This document shows, piece by piece, positions 1 through 12,300 of a DNA stretch of 64,000 bases. The DNA is from Arbacia lixula. Its lineage: Eukaryota; Echinodermata; Echinoidea; Arbacioida; Arbaciidae. The stretch spans positions 62,001 through 126,000 of the forward strand of contig OZ022589.1 of the NCBI GenBank assembly GCA_963669155.1. Reading direction: 5' to 3'. Under the pieces are notes generated by a model, which did no database searches, was not told the DNA's origin, and was given only the letters and a program-made list of their open reading frames with translations. The stretch's first letter is position 1. Every line of letters begins with the position of its first letter. The position numbers and the translations under genes are program-made.

Positions 1-145
1 CCACACACCACTACCGCCATGACAAAATCCACTCTACACACCACCACTGCCATGATAATACCCCGACCCCGACCCCGACCCCCACCGTCCACCACCACCA
101 CCACCACCACCACCACCACTACCACTACCATTACCACCACAGCAA
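1..145. repeat. CCA/CCGACC low-complexity tract
   Basis: The window opens in a pyrimidine/CA-rich tract: loosely repeated CCACTACC words, then CCGACC repeats near 61-83, then a (CCA)n run to about 145. Frames open through it are by-products of the triplet repeat. Confidence 0.75.
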
Positions 146-2425
146 CAATCCACACCAAGTTTGTTCTCTATTGAGGAATGAAGTTAGTACTGGTATTGAT
201 TCCATGTGAGTGAAACTAGCCAATGAGCTCTGAATACTCGCACGTCTTCTCGATCGCTGATTCCGCCCCTTTTTCTTGGACATGTTAGAAGGGGTACACC
301 AACTTGGAAACAGACCAAACTTCGGCCTCATTTCACCTTTTCTTCTTTCGTTTTCATAGTCGTACAAAGCAACAAAGTGAGAAATCCGCGAATATGGAAA
401 ACATGTGTGTGACTTGTTCCATTTCAAATTGACCTTGATCCTGTAAATCTTGAGTTTTCTCTTTTTACATAGAAAGAATAGCCTTAATTGGCGGCAATCT
501 CGCCTCTACAAAGATCATTTTGGGTCAAAATCTTGAGAACAAGGAGGTCAAGGGACCGGCCATGTCACGTGGTGGTATTGCAATTGCCCTTGGACATGAC
601 ATTGAGAGAAAAACATATTTCTAGAAACATACGTGAATCTCTATCAACAAAAGAAATGGTGATCAAGGAAGGATAAAATTGACTATAAGGAGGAGAGTAG
701 AAAGTAGAAGAACAAGACAATAGAGATGAAGACATAGGAAAAGAAGACGAACGGATCTTAAAATATTCCAGAAAAACATTTAAGAGGAAGAACTAGAAGA
801 AACAGATAAAAAGAAATCAGAAATAGCAATAGAAACAATTACAACCAAAATAATGATAGGGAGCAGAGAGGGCACCTCCCAAGAAGGCTAATGAGCAAAA
901 GAAAGAGAAGAAGACGGACAAATAATGCCAATACTTTTGCTAGATTTCAGAGTGGGATGTATTTTGCACAGGTTTGTGAGTTCTAAAGGATCTCTGATGA
1001 AATGGTTGATTGGAACAAAACACGGCATAGACACATGATCAGCGTATATCCTACGATATACATTCAGTCAACGCAGCCCACAGAGACCTTAGAATGACAA
1101 AATGATAACAAGTCAGCACTCTGCAACATCGTAATAAATTTGATAGCTTTAGATTCGATAGCGACAGCCCGTTTCGAATAAAAGGTCACTTCTGTTTCGA
1201 GAGAGTTCTAACATTTACCAGTCCCGTGCATCATCAGTTATTCGTAGAAAACTGCGGTGAATGTGTGTGCTACAATGATCAGTGTTACGTCCAGAACGTG
1301 ACTGGATCTGAGTACGCATTATCATAAGTGTCGGCATGCATAGAAGCTAGTCACATTTTGTAAGTAGACTTGGGCAATTCCGGGAAGTAGATAGATATTT
1401 AGCAATAATAGCAGGAAAATCAGAGAAACCGATCTAACCAAGTTTGAAGTGAATAAAAAAAATGATGAGGAATTTAAATATATTTCACTGTATTTAATTG
1501 CTATTTCATCCATGAGACAATTGACAATGTTTGCACAAGTTATACACACAAACCCTATAGAGCTATCATTGTTCTGGCAGACAAAGGTTTAAACATATAG
1601 TAGGGTCCATGGTTTAATAGATCAAATCCCCTCATGAAAATACATATGCAATGCAAACCACAAACGGAGGAAGATACTAAAACAGGTGATTTCTTTCTCA
1701 AAATCACGACAGGAATAGACACATGCAGGTATAACTTTGATTTTGAACGAGTGTTAGACATAACGCCGTGTGAGGTTGCGATGTTTTGACCTTGATGGGA
1801 ATTCTCTTTGCGTCGATATCGTATTTGTGTTTGTTTTCCAAACCGGCATCATAGCAACAACTCATTTATCCTAATAATTGACAATCCTAAATTCAAAATG
1901 AACCTTTGTATATATCATACCCAAGGAGTCAGATATACTCGTGGGTATATAGCATCTTAGGGTCCAAAAACGGAGAGTGTGTGATAAACTATGTATGATC
2001 CCATGAAGACAATGATTAGGACATCACATAGGCCTACATGTCACCCAGTGGCCACATTTCAAACCGACATGGTTTCCTTACTGCCAACTTGATTTGCACA
2101 GGGAATACACGACAAGGAAGTGTGGGATATCTCTTTGATCGTTTAAGGGTCAAAGTTACTTCTATTTGAACACAAATAGCTCCCGAGCACGAAGAAGAGT
2201 GTGCAAAGTGGCTGGTAAGTGCAGACTCAGCAAACCTGTCAGATTGCGTCATACTTGATCTACATGCAGGGATGGGCATCAAGGGATATAGACACGGAAG
2301 CGGTATTCTCGGAAGGCAAACAAGAGTAAAGTGTATCCCTGACGAAGAACTGAAGATATTTTGCAAAATAACAAAACACACCTACCTTAGTTTCCTTAGT
2401 TGCTTAATTTCCTATTTTGAACTGG
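146..2425. other. Upstream DNA, no gene recognised
   Basis: This is AT-rich unique-looking DNA. Short open frames occur (for example 2034-2381 on the minus strand), but none has a recognisable domain, a signal peptide or splice context. I see nothing functional that I can support. Confidence 0.5.
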
Positions 2426-2880
2426 TTAAAGGGTTAGTTCCCCTGAAATCAAGTTGGTTCCAATGGAAGCAGACACATGAATATCATCAGTGAAGTTTTG
2501 ATGAAAATCCGCCAAACGACAAGAAGGTTATGATCTTTAAAACTTTTGATTTTATGACGTCACGTGCTCTCCTATATGTTTTGTACATTTCTCAAGAAGT
2601 CCTTTTTACCTGAGCATTTGATATATAATTACAAACACGTTTTTACACATATACCTCTGTGAAAAAAAAATATTCCGTTGTCAAAAATATGGAATCATAC
2701 AGTACACAATGTATTGGAGAGCACATCGCACCTGACGTCACAAAATTAAAATTTCAAAAAAAGATCATAATTTGCTTATCCTCAGATGGATTTTCGTCAA
2801 ACCTTCTCTAAGATTTTTTTTTTTTCATATTCCTACTCTAATTGAAACCACCTTGATTTCAGGGTGAACTATCCCTTTAA
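2426..2880. mobile_element. Palindromic TTAA-flanked MITE, CRE family, copy 1
   Basis: The element starts TTAA-AGGG and ends CCCT-TTAA, and its two halves are imperfect inverted copies of each other. Each half has a conserved arm read as 'tgaaggtttgacgaaaatc' and a TGACGTCA core next to a GAGAGCAC-type word. The same structure recurs at 10244-10993, 15951-16396 and 55696-56186. It has no coding capacity, so it is a non-autonomous DNA element. TTAA flanks are what piggyBac-type transposases produce, but assignment to that superfamily is inference. Confidence 0.8.
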
Positions 2881-2929
2881 TGATATTCACAATGGAGAGC
2901 GAGGAGGGGGTGGGAGGGTGTGTGGGAGT

Positions 2930-2980
2930 GTGAGAAGGAGAAGGAGAGAGAGGGGGAGAGAGAGAGATGGAGGAGAGGGG

Positions 2981-3059
<79 letters not shown>

Positions 3060-3253
3060 GAGAGAGAGAGAAGGAGATAGAGAGATGGGGGAGCGGGTGT
3101 GTGAGAGAGAGGGAGAGAGAGAGGGAGAGAGAGAGGGTGAGAGAGAGAGACGGAGATAGAGAGAGGGGGAAGAGAGATGGGAAGAGTGTGTGAGAGAGAG
3201 GGGAGAGAGAGAGAGAGAGAGGGGGGGAAGAGAGATGGGGAGAGTATGTGTGT

Positions 3254-3295
<42 letters not shown>

Positions 3296-3349
3296 CGAGA
3301 GGGAGGGAGATAGAGAGAGGGGGAAGAGAGATGGGAAGAGTGTGTGTGT

Positions 3350-3402
<53 letters not shown>

Positions 3403-3560
3403 GAGTCGGGTGAGAGAGCCTGAGGACAAGGGAGGTGTCGAAAGAGTGAGGGGTGAATATAATATGTATATACTGTATAGGGAGAGAATAGGAAAGAGAG
3501 ATGAAGAGAATAAAAGAGAGAGTATGAGGGAGTGAATGGGAGAGAAAGAGAGGGAGGAGG
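2930..3560. repeat. GA/GT microsatellite cluster
   Basis: A purine-rich block contains several (GA)n runs, a (GT)n run at about 2983-3022 and short G tracts. A subunit of roughly 110-130 bases ending in 'gggaagagagatgggaagag' is repeated about three times, so part of the block has grown by duplicating a larger unit. Long frames on both strands here are artefacts of the repeats. Confidence 0.85.
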
Positions 3561-4462
3561 AGGGGTTGGACAGATCGATGGGGAGAGAGAGGAAGGGGGT
3601 ATAGATATGTATAGATAGAGAGATAAGGAAAGGGATCAAGAGAATGACAGAAATAGAGATAATGAGAGAGACAATTGTATTTCGTCGTCGGGTATATTAT
3701 GACATGCCATTGCATGGGATGTTATACTCGTTGAAATCAAACGATTGAGCTCGGGATCGGTGATTACGACATCTTGGTTCTGTCATGAGTACGGGTGCCG
3801 TAATACCAGTTCATCCTTCTTTACCTATATATATCAAGTACCAGGGGGTGATTGGGACATCCAGAAAGCCTCCCCTAAACAAACACACACACAAATTCCT
3901 TTGACTAAAAAATATAGATTAAACAAATCAACATCTCTCTCTCTCTCTCTCTCTATCTCTTTCAAACAAGTTGTATAATGCTCATGTTTCCTTTTTTTTT
4001 TTTTTTGGTTGTTCAAAGGTATGAGAGAAATTTTAGGATAAGCTGAACCAAATTGTCTGATGGACCAAATTTCATTTCCTTTTCGTAATATAATAACATC
4101 TCTCATCTTCCGAATATAAATCGAGTGGTTTCCTGTTTCGATACGAAGCAAAATGTGAACAATCACAATGTATTGCTGGTTCTTCTCCGAGTGGGTTTGA
4201 ATAATTTAGCTGTAAATTAGGAACGACGACGCATACGGTATTCACCGAAAACGAGGGTGGTCGTTCTGATGTGGAATAAACTTCATTTCTCACAAAAAGG
4301 CGACTGCGGAAGTTATCAATTTTCGAGAAAAAAAATATAACTCAAGGACAGTTGTGAGTTATGGTGCCGACGAGAGTTTTAAGACCAATGTGAAACCGTG
4401 AAATAAATAAATCCACTGTGACGAGGAAGGCTGAACGCCCACTCAGAGTCAGATGTCTGTGG
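3561..4462. other. No gene; short CT and poly-T runs
   Basis: The stretch holds a (CT)n run near 3932-3960 and a T tract near 3990-4006. The remainder is unremarkable AT-rich sequence. Confidence 0.5.
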
Positions 4463-4837
4463 TTAAAGGGCATATACTGTACTGGGAAGGCAAAAAAGCC
4501 TTCAAAAGGTAATTGTTAGCAATCTTCTTGCCAATGGTCTTAAATTCATGTATTGTCCATTTTAGAAGCTTGCTGAAAGTTATTTGCCCTCAAATGATCC
4601 ATATTTGGAGTAATTAATGATTAATGATTAAATCCTGAAAAAATGTTCGGGCCGAACAATTTGAGGATTTGTGATTTAATCACTCATTTCTCAAAATGTA
4701 GATCATTTGAGGGCAAATAAATTTCAGCAAGTTTCTAAAATGGACAATACATGAATTTAAGACCATTGGCAAGAAGATTGCTAACAATTACCTTTTGAAG
4801 GCTTTTTTGCCTTCCCAGTACAGTATATACCCTTTAA
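4463..4837. mobile_element. Palindromic TTAA-flanked MITE, family 2, copy 1
   Basis: Near-perfect inverted repeat with arms of about 170 bases: the left end TTAA-AGGGCATATACTGTACTG is mirrored by the right end CAGTATATACCCT-TTAA. The centre carries a GGGCCGAAC word with AT-rich flanks. A second copy lies at 60351-60713. There is no coding capacity. TTAA flanks suggest mobilisation by a piggyBac-like transposase (inference). Confidence 0.85.
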
Positions 4838-5008
4838 CAGACTCAAGCCATTGTCACTCAGTCCCAGCATAGACCCTATACCACACAGCAAATAGATGCT
4901 AGGACAGTACATGTATCTCTTTGTTCATATCAGTTTCTTAGTGGGTCAAGAAATGTTACATATATCTTAGTCTTAGTTCCTGGCTGTTGGACATTAATAA
5001 TTCAAACT

Positions 5009-5055
5009 TTCCAATAAAAAGGTCTGGCCTGGGTAGACTAATCACTCTCGATTTA
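5009..5055 (+). repeat. Short dispersed repeat, copy 1
   Basis: The sequence around 'ctttccaataaa..ggt' followed by 'agactaatca' recurs at about 33120-33170 on the same strand, and its core recurs inverted near 43575-43625. It is a fragment of an unclassified interspersed repeat. Confidence 0.5.
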
Positions 5056-5406
5056 TGATTGTTTTGGCCTTTTTTTACGAGACTTTTTTTTCAGTTTGCA
5101 GGCTTCGATAATCTGGGTCTGTATACTAGATTGGCTAAGATTTTCAAGTCAGCCTGTCGCCTTCTTTCCAGACACACATCCGGAGACGGTGTCATATTGA
5201 TATTGGTCTGTGGGCTGAAGACTAGAATATGGACTCAGCAGCACGAAGTGGCGTTAGTTACCATGGTGACCGTTGGTTTCCGTCGAGTCGTAGCCTTGCT
5301 CTCAGGCTCTGCAGATCTTTTCTAATCCAAACACCATGTACGGATCAGAATAGTGGAATGCCCGACCGGGATGAGCGGATAACAACGTAGACATTGGTCT
5401 GGTTAG

Positions 5407-5625
5407 TACATGTAGTAGAACATAGTCTAGGTTCTAGACGTATTAATTTTTATCAGCCCGAATTCGTATACACAGCGCGCGACGAAACTCAGCGCAACGA
5501 TCGAGCTATCGACGGGCTGGCAATTCTCAGCGATTGCGCGATCACTCGATATCGTCGCGCGCTGTGCATACGAATTAGGGCTGATGAAATACGTCTAGAG
5601 CTTAGACTAGGTAGAAATACATGTA
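5407..5625. mobile_element. Foldback element of about 220 bp with CG-rich centre
   Basis: Inverted arms begin at 'tacatgtag' on the left and end at 'ctacatgta' read from the right. They share a CTAGACGTAT segment, an ATCAGCCC segment and an inner CAGCGCGCGACGA segment. A related but degraded half is at 9025-9135. It is non-coding and probably a MITE relic. Confidence 0.7.
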
Positions 5626-6765
5626 GCTGCATAGCTGTTTGGATCAGAACTATCCAAGAGCCTGAAAGCCAGGCTATGAATGTCAAAGAACCCGGATGCT
5701 TGGCTGGCCGCTGGGCTGATCCAGCGAGGCATTGACCTACACATTGAATAACACATTAAATAACATTGACAGAACACGTTGCTTTACGATACAGCAAGAA
5801 ATGCAAATGGATATAGTACAAATACGATAATTGTATGCCGTGTCATCAGTACAAAACATTGAACAACTTAAATCATACGATTATATTTAATCAATTCATT
5901 TAACTATCGAGTAGAAAAGAACATTTCAGTCAAGCTTGGTTTGTTGGGAGAGGTTCCTAATTAGATAAGTGTAATATGTACAACTTAAATATCTTTTATT
6001 AGATGGACAAAACGAAAACTCTGAACGGATTGAGCATGTCGTTGGGAAAGTGTAAGAGATAAAGAGGTTTGTGGGACAAATAATGTCATTTTGCGCCACA
6101 TTACCATCATTTTATTCAACTGCGTACGGAATGCATTTTCAAACAATGAACCATTTACACTTGAACATAAGATATGAGGAGATTCATGCACGCTTCGGAG
6201 TGGGATGTTTCAAAACATCTCTGGTGCTGTGTTTGTGGGCTGTACGTTGCCTGGCAACTTTACCTGGTGAATTTAGAAACGTCACCATTTCATTTTGTTT
6301 TCCTTCCAGTGCACTAAAAGAGTCCAAAATGAAAAGGCAAACAGGTCTTAACAGCCCTTAATGTAATCAAACAAAAACACACATAAAGAAACACGCAGTT
6401 GAATGTTCAGAGCTAGGTCCATGACCGTGGTCACTATTAGGTATGACTGGTTTCTGGAGAAAAAAATATTATGACAATAACAACTCTTCAAGAGGTAAAT
6501 AACTTCTTTCTGGCCCATGACGTCACAATGACGTCGCAAAGCGCACCTTGACATTTCCAGTGCAAGTCGTCAGATGGGGATCACGTTTCTTGGGATCATG
6601 GGAGGACCAGAACAAATCTCGGTCTCGTTATTAATTGTCATCGTAAAAAAGTGCGATTGCTCAACCTTCACTCGTGGGCACAAACCCTCACGTGTACAGA
6701 AATATCGGCCTATCAAGGACTTCTCTGAAGGCGAAGGAAGTGGGTTTGACCCATGGAGCGATTAG
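5626..6765. other. 5' flank of the LDLa/CUB gene, no exon recognised
   Basis: No supported gene. A perfect GTTGCC-T-GGCAAC inverted repeat (RFX/X-box shape) lies at 6246-6258. Two TGACGTC-type words lie near 6518-6536. Confidence 0.4.
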
Positions 6766-6773
6766 TATAAAAG
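6766..6773 (+). promoter_or_regulatory. TATA box candidate (TATAAAAG)
   Basis: A consensus TATAAAAG stands about 870 bases before the first ATG of the LDLa/CUB gene. It would drive that gene only if the 5' UTR is long or contains an intron. No transcript start can be seen, so the link is a guess. Confidence 0.3.
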
Positions 6774-7636
6774 ATGTGTGTCTCCAGCCTGGCTGATTAA
6801 ACAGTCACAAACCTCCCGTTCGATCACCCCCATCTGGAATGGGTTCATCGGTCGCTATTTATTCTCCTATTTATCTATTTATATTGAACGTAATCGCACC
6901 TGTACCCGTTGAGTAGTAAAGAGGAACAAAATAAATCAAAGTGAGTCTTCTATTGTCATCGAAATGTTCTTAGGATTTCTTGTGAGCGTTTAACTCTACA
7001 CTACAGACACCTATCAGCATTGTATGCGCCTGATACACGCGGCTTATGTAGAGCGCCAGTTGTTGTTTTTTTTTCCACAGAAGGGGTTAAGACAGACCGA
7101 AAAAAAAGAGGACAACATCTCCCCCAAAACAGCATCCTCACCGCTGTAACGGATTTGTCGTTGCGCTCATCTGCCCAGTCTCTTTCGCGGTTGTTCGGAG
7201 GAAACACGTTGCGCAGGGAGCCGCGTATTCCACACCCACACGGTGTCATCGTCTCTCAGGGAGCAATAGGTGACGTCGTGTGAACGACTGGATCACGAGC
7301 ATAAACACTTCTGAAACAACAATCCACACATCATCATCGCACATTCTTCTCTTCTACCGCGAAAGAAAAAAACTAAACAAAAACAAATTTCTACCTTCTC
7401 TATCGCTACTCGTCTGTTACTTTCAAGGGCGTCGTTAGGGGGCTTTTACTACTTTCTCCGACTCTTTTTGCTTGGACACCACTCAAAAACTTGCATTTGT
7501 TTCGTGAAGTACTATCAAGAAAGAATTGAAAAGTCATTGTCGAATTGTCAAATTTTGAGAGCACTTGACAAGTTGTTGGGATTGCGAATACTCTGCAGTT
7601 CGTGGTTGTCTGGAGGATCATTTTCTCGCTGCCGGC

Positions 7637-7735
7637 ATGCTGAGAATACGGATGTCGCGCGCTGTTTGCTTGTTATTGCTTGGCCTGCTCCACGTGGCCC
7701 ACTCACGGCCGCCTGCAGAAGGCGAAGAGATAGAG
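7637..7735 (+). CDS. LDLa/CUB gene exon 1: signal peptide
   Basis: The exon encodes a 23-residue secretory signal with a VCLLLLGLLHV core and an AHS/RP cleavage context, then ten acidic residues. It ends in phase 0 at a strong GAG/GTAAG donor. A second in-frame ATG follows five codons later with a poorer context. Confidence 0.85.
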
Positions 7736-9337
7736 GTAAGAATTAATTCAATTTTCTCTCCCAAGAACATGTTATTGGGTGCATTTCTAAGTCACATCCA
7801 TTATGATACATACTGATAGCAAATAAGCTGGGGCGCTTTATGTGCCCCTGTGTTCACTTCACTCATATCATCGATATGCTTAGACGTCCATTACAGAAGA
7901 GAACGTGAGTTAGTAATGTACTTTTGGAGTTGTGATAATGTTTATAAATTTATTACGTTAAGCAGTTACTTATTACTGTATAACATGCTATATTCAACAC
8001 GTCGCTCGAACTGGTACGCTAATACTAGTTTGTATTGATGGGGTATATGATTTTCCATTACAGATTTATGAACGCACCGTTATGGAGTTTGAAATGAAGA
8101 ACGAGAGAAAGGAGTGTATTCATGCTAATTGTGGAATGCTCGGAATGTAAGAAACGAATGTTAGTCCTGAAACACCCCACCTACTGGGTTGCTGGGTCAT
8201 TCGTAAAAGGTTGGTGTGAAGGGGGCAAAGATACCAGCTCGTGGGAGCAAAGTGGTCCTCATATCACTGGAGTACGCCCAGGGATTTCGCTAAAACGGGG
8301 CGACCTTGGCAGGCAATCCCTGCAGAAAGCTGGAGTCAGCCGTTTTATGAGCGCGAATTGAAAACACATGTGATAGATTGTTCTTTCAGATAGCTAAATG
8401 CAATTGTATTGATCGGGTTTGGCGGGACGGGAGAGGAGATAGAAAAAACATGGGCTGCTAGGGAAATATATGACAGAAATGGGCGTGAAGGGTACGTGTG
8501 CTCTAGCACGGGGTCATCATGGCCTGAATTCCTGGGTGGAGGGACTGGGAGATCGAGTGACAGGACGACCATGGACCCATGTACGACAGAAACCATGCAT
8601 TCACTAACACAACGTTTCACAGCTATGGATGCGCACGCTGTTCATCTTTCTGCGTACCAATGTGTCTGCACGAACCAATCTTGGCAAAAGGCGTGGCAAA
8701 AGCGGATTCGGTGATGGGCATTCATCGGTGAAATATCATATTAGGGAGAGATCGACTTTTAACTCTTTTTGCAACTGGAGATGTAATTTCGAACAGTGCG
8801 TATGTTATCATGGTTATACCATTGTTATACTTAAGTTCGGGTTCGAGTTCGGGTTCAGGTTGGGGTCAGACTGAGGATTAGATGTAGCAGTGTGCCCCAA
8901 ACGAAACTGTATTGCATCGACTTAGTAATTGCAAAGGGCGGTAAAAACTTTTCATGGAAAGTAAATGTTTCCCCTTTTGTACATAATGGCCGGGTAATGT
9001 GACGTCTGTGTTTAATCACATGTTATCAGCCTGAATCCGTTTACGCACCATTCGATTCGCTCGAAGCGGCTCGATTCTCGGGGATTACGCAATCGCTCGA
9101 TTCGTTCCGTTGCGCGCTGTTATAACTTAGACCAGCTAATATGATGTAATCAAGGATGGGTTTGCTTAATAACCTTGATGTAATTAAGTTCTGCTTTGCT
9201 TACAATCGAAAAAATTAACACAAGATGATCGACAAACAATATCTTAAATAGCACCATTCACCATCTATTCCATGAAACAACACATTACTGCCAACTCTCC
9301 TTTCTTCATTCTTTCCGTTTCTACTAGCTTCTATAAT

Positions 9338-9385
<48 letters not shown>

Positions 9386-12300
9386 ACCCCTTCATTTCCA
9401 TACATTTCTGTTTATGCACGTACGTATGTTCATTTTTTCCTCCTTCTCTCCTCCTTTTGTGCATATTAAAGTCTTTTCTCCCCACCCCTTTTTACGGATT
9501 TAGTTAACCAATAGTCTAAACTTAAAGTTGTTTACATTTGTTTAAGTTCTTCTGTTTGAGATTGTGTTTGCTTAAGTTTTGTAGTGTTTATTTTATTCAT
9601 GTTTGTAGCAATAAATGAGTTGTTAGGCCTACTCATTCGATAATGCCATGAGGAACATGACATTAACAAGCTATGTTTTTAAAAGGTCTCGATCGTCTTT
9701 CTATGCAACATTTAATTGTATTTTGAGATCGAAAGAGAAACAAAACTTGAACTTGAACAAGTCGAAGTAAAAGATTAAGTAGGAAAAATACAAAGGAGGT
9801 GAATAAATAGGAACATGATGCTGATGATTGTGATGACGATGACCATGAGAATGATGAAAAAAGTGACAAAGAAGAAGAAGGAGCTCGATGAAGCTGTATA
9901 ACCACGGTGATGACTTAATCGTTTCAGTATCCGACATGCCTTGAAATCTGTCTAACTTTTATTCAAAGATTTGTCGCGCATTTTGACATGATACTACGAC
10001 ACCCGCCCCGGGTGATGTTACGCAATCTAAGCACATGGTGCAGGGTTATATAATCCGGCTTCCGGTAGAAAATCTGCTGACAGGGAGCTAGCTGACGTGC
10101 CAATTTACATGTCTCTCGCGCACATTGATAGTCGGTTTCCTTACTTTATTAACCCTCACACTTGGGTATTGCACAATTGTTTGGCGACAGGAGCTTACAG
10201 TCTAAACTATACGCACATGTACTACCATACGGACGTGTGGGAGTTAAAGGGGAAGTTCACCCTGAAATTATTTTGGTTTCAATAAAAAGAGACAAATAAA
10301 AAAAAACATATGAGTGAAGGTTTGACGAAAATCGGTCAAAGAATAAGAAAGTTATTTGATTTTAAAGTTTTGATTTTGTGACGTCACGTGCGAGGTGCTC
10401 TCCCATATGTTGTGTACAAAATAAGTCGATAAATTGTTTTTTTTTTCTTTTTTTTGACAACGGAATGATTTTTTTTTCGTACAGGTATGTGTGTAAAAAC
10501 GTATTTCTGATAATGTATCAAATTCACGAGTAAAAGGATGCATATCAATTCAATTCAATTCAATTCAATTCTTTATTCATTTAACACACAAGAATAAACA
10601 ACTTTCATGAACAATGATGGCTTGTGAGATGTGATAACCTTTAACATGTGGTTCAAAACACATAAGTATAAGGTCCATTATTTAAATGACATACAGTAAG
10701 ATGAACCCAAGTACACAAATTACATAAAAATACACAGTTAAAAAATATATATCAAAGAGAGACTAATACAAGAAAATACAATCTTATCTTTGTGAGAAAA
10801 TGCATATTTTCGAAAACATTGTACACAAAATATGGGAGAGCACCTCGCATGTGACGTCACAAAATCAAAATTTTAAAATCAAATAACTTTCTTTTCCTTT
10901 GACCGATTTTCGTCAAACCTTCACTCATATGTTTCTTTCATTTGCCTCTTTTTATTGAAACCAAAATAATTTCAGGGTGAACTTCCCCTTTAAAATATCC
11001 CTGTGCACACATTGTACATGCAGTACCCGTACCTCCCGACAAGCATCTAGTCCTCGGCCACAGACTCGATAAAGACGTACTGCCTTGTCGACATCCTGAC
11101 TTACGTCGACCAGAGCAGTTATTTAGTCTCTTCAGTCCAGACTTATTGATTCAGACTTACCGGGGTCCATGGACAAGCCATGGTTGGTTCATTTTTGCGT
11201 CTAGCTGAAGTAGTCTTGATTTTCAGTCCAGTCTCATTGATTCAGACTGAGTGGTTGGTTCATTGTTTCGTCTAGCTTAAGTAGTCTTGATCTTCAGTCG
11301 AGACTCATTGATTCAGACTGACTAACCAGTGGTTGGTTCATTGTTGCGTCTAGCTGCAGTAGTCTAATCAAGAATGTAAGTAGTGAGCTTACACCCTTGG
11401 TCCCCAGAGGGGGGGGGGGGGCTGTCCCAACTCTCTGGTCTGATCGAGGAACACATGTTTGGGGACAATAACTTATTTCAGTCTGTTGATGTAGACTAAC
11501 CACACACGTGACGGATTTCGGAAAACTTCATTGCGATGCTGTGTCCTCCACCTACTTTGATTGAACTCCTCAGTCCCCCCCCCCCCCCCCCCCAAAAAAA
11601 AAGAAAAACAGCCTACGCTTGTGAGATTGCAGGCACCAATCCTTATCAGTCATTGAGTCTGAAATACTAAGATCAATTTCAGTGATTGTTATGTAACTGT
11701 TGCGCATAACCAAGATGTACGAAGCGACATACTGACTTAGTGGGGGGGGGGGGGGGGGGGGCAGAAAGCTCAGCTTTGCAACTGTCTGCGGAAAAATGAA
11801 TTTGCAAAGGAGTTTTGTGCATGTTCGAAAAGAAAAACTGTAGACGAAATTGTCCTGCAACTTTTTACAAACCTTTTGTAACCTTATTCGAATCTTGGCG
11901 AAATCCCAAATTCGCTACGTTCGCGAACATTCGCCGCTCAGTGAGATACACCCATCATAAACTAACCGCGGGCTTCCGGATAGATACCAACTATTCATGG
12001 AAGAATCTGGCTTTCGATTTGTCAAACGTCTGCATACTGACTAGGAAATAAGTCGTTAATTCAGTGTTCTCGAAAAAATACTGAGCTAATCATGACTAGG
12101 TTTGCACGTATCAATGATTCACTCGCTTCTCGTATTAGCATTAAATTATTCATGTTCACACATACCTGTAATACTCGCTTCTCGTATGAGTATTAAATAA
12201 TTCATGTTCACACATACCTGTAATACTCGCTTCTGGTATCAGTATTAAATGATTCATGTTCACACATACCTGTAATACTTGCTTCTCGTATGAGTATTAA

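Noticed and set aside
2825-3715. A 296-codon minus-strand frame and several overlapping plus-strand frames
   Set aside because: Translations are Ser-Leu or Arg-Glu runs produced by CT/GA microsatellites. The same applies to long frames at 38720-39319, 39881-40476, 49227-49628, 36223-36603 and 56986-57880.
7565-7636. Upstream extension of exon 1 in the same frame
   Set aside because: It has no ATG (only TTG) and would place 24 residues ahead of the signal peptide.
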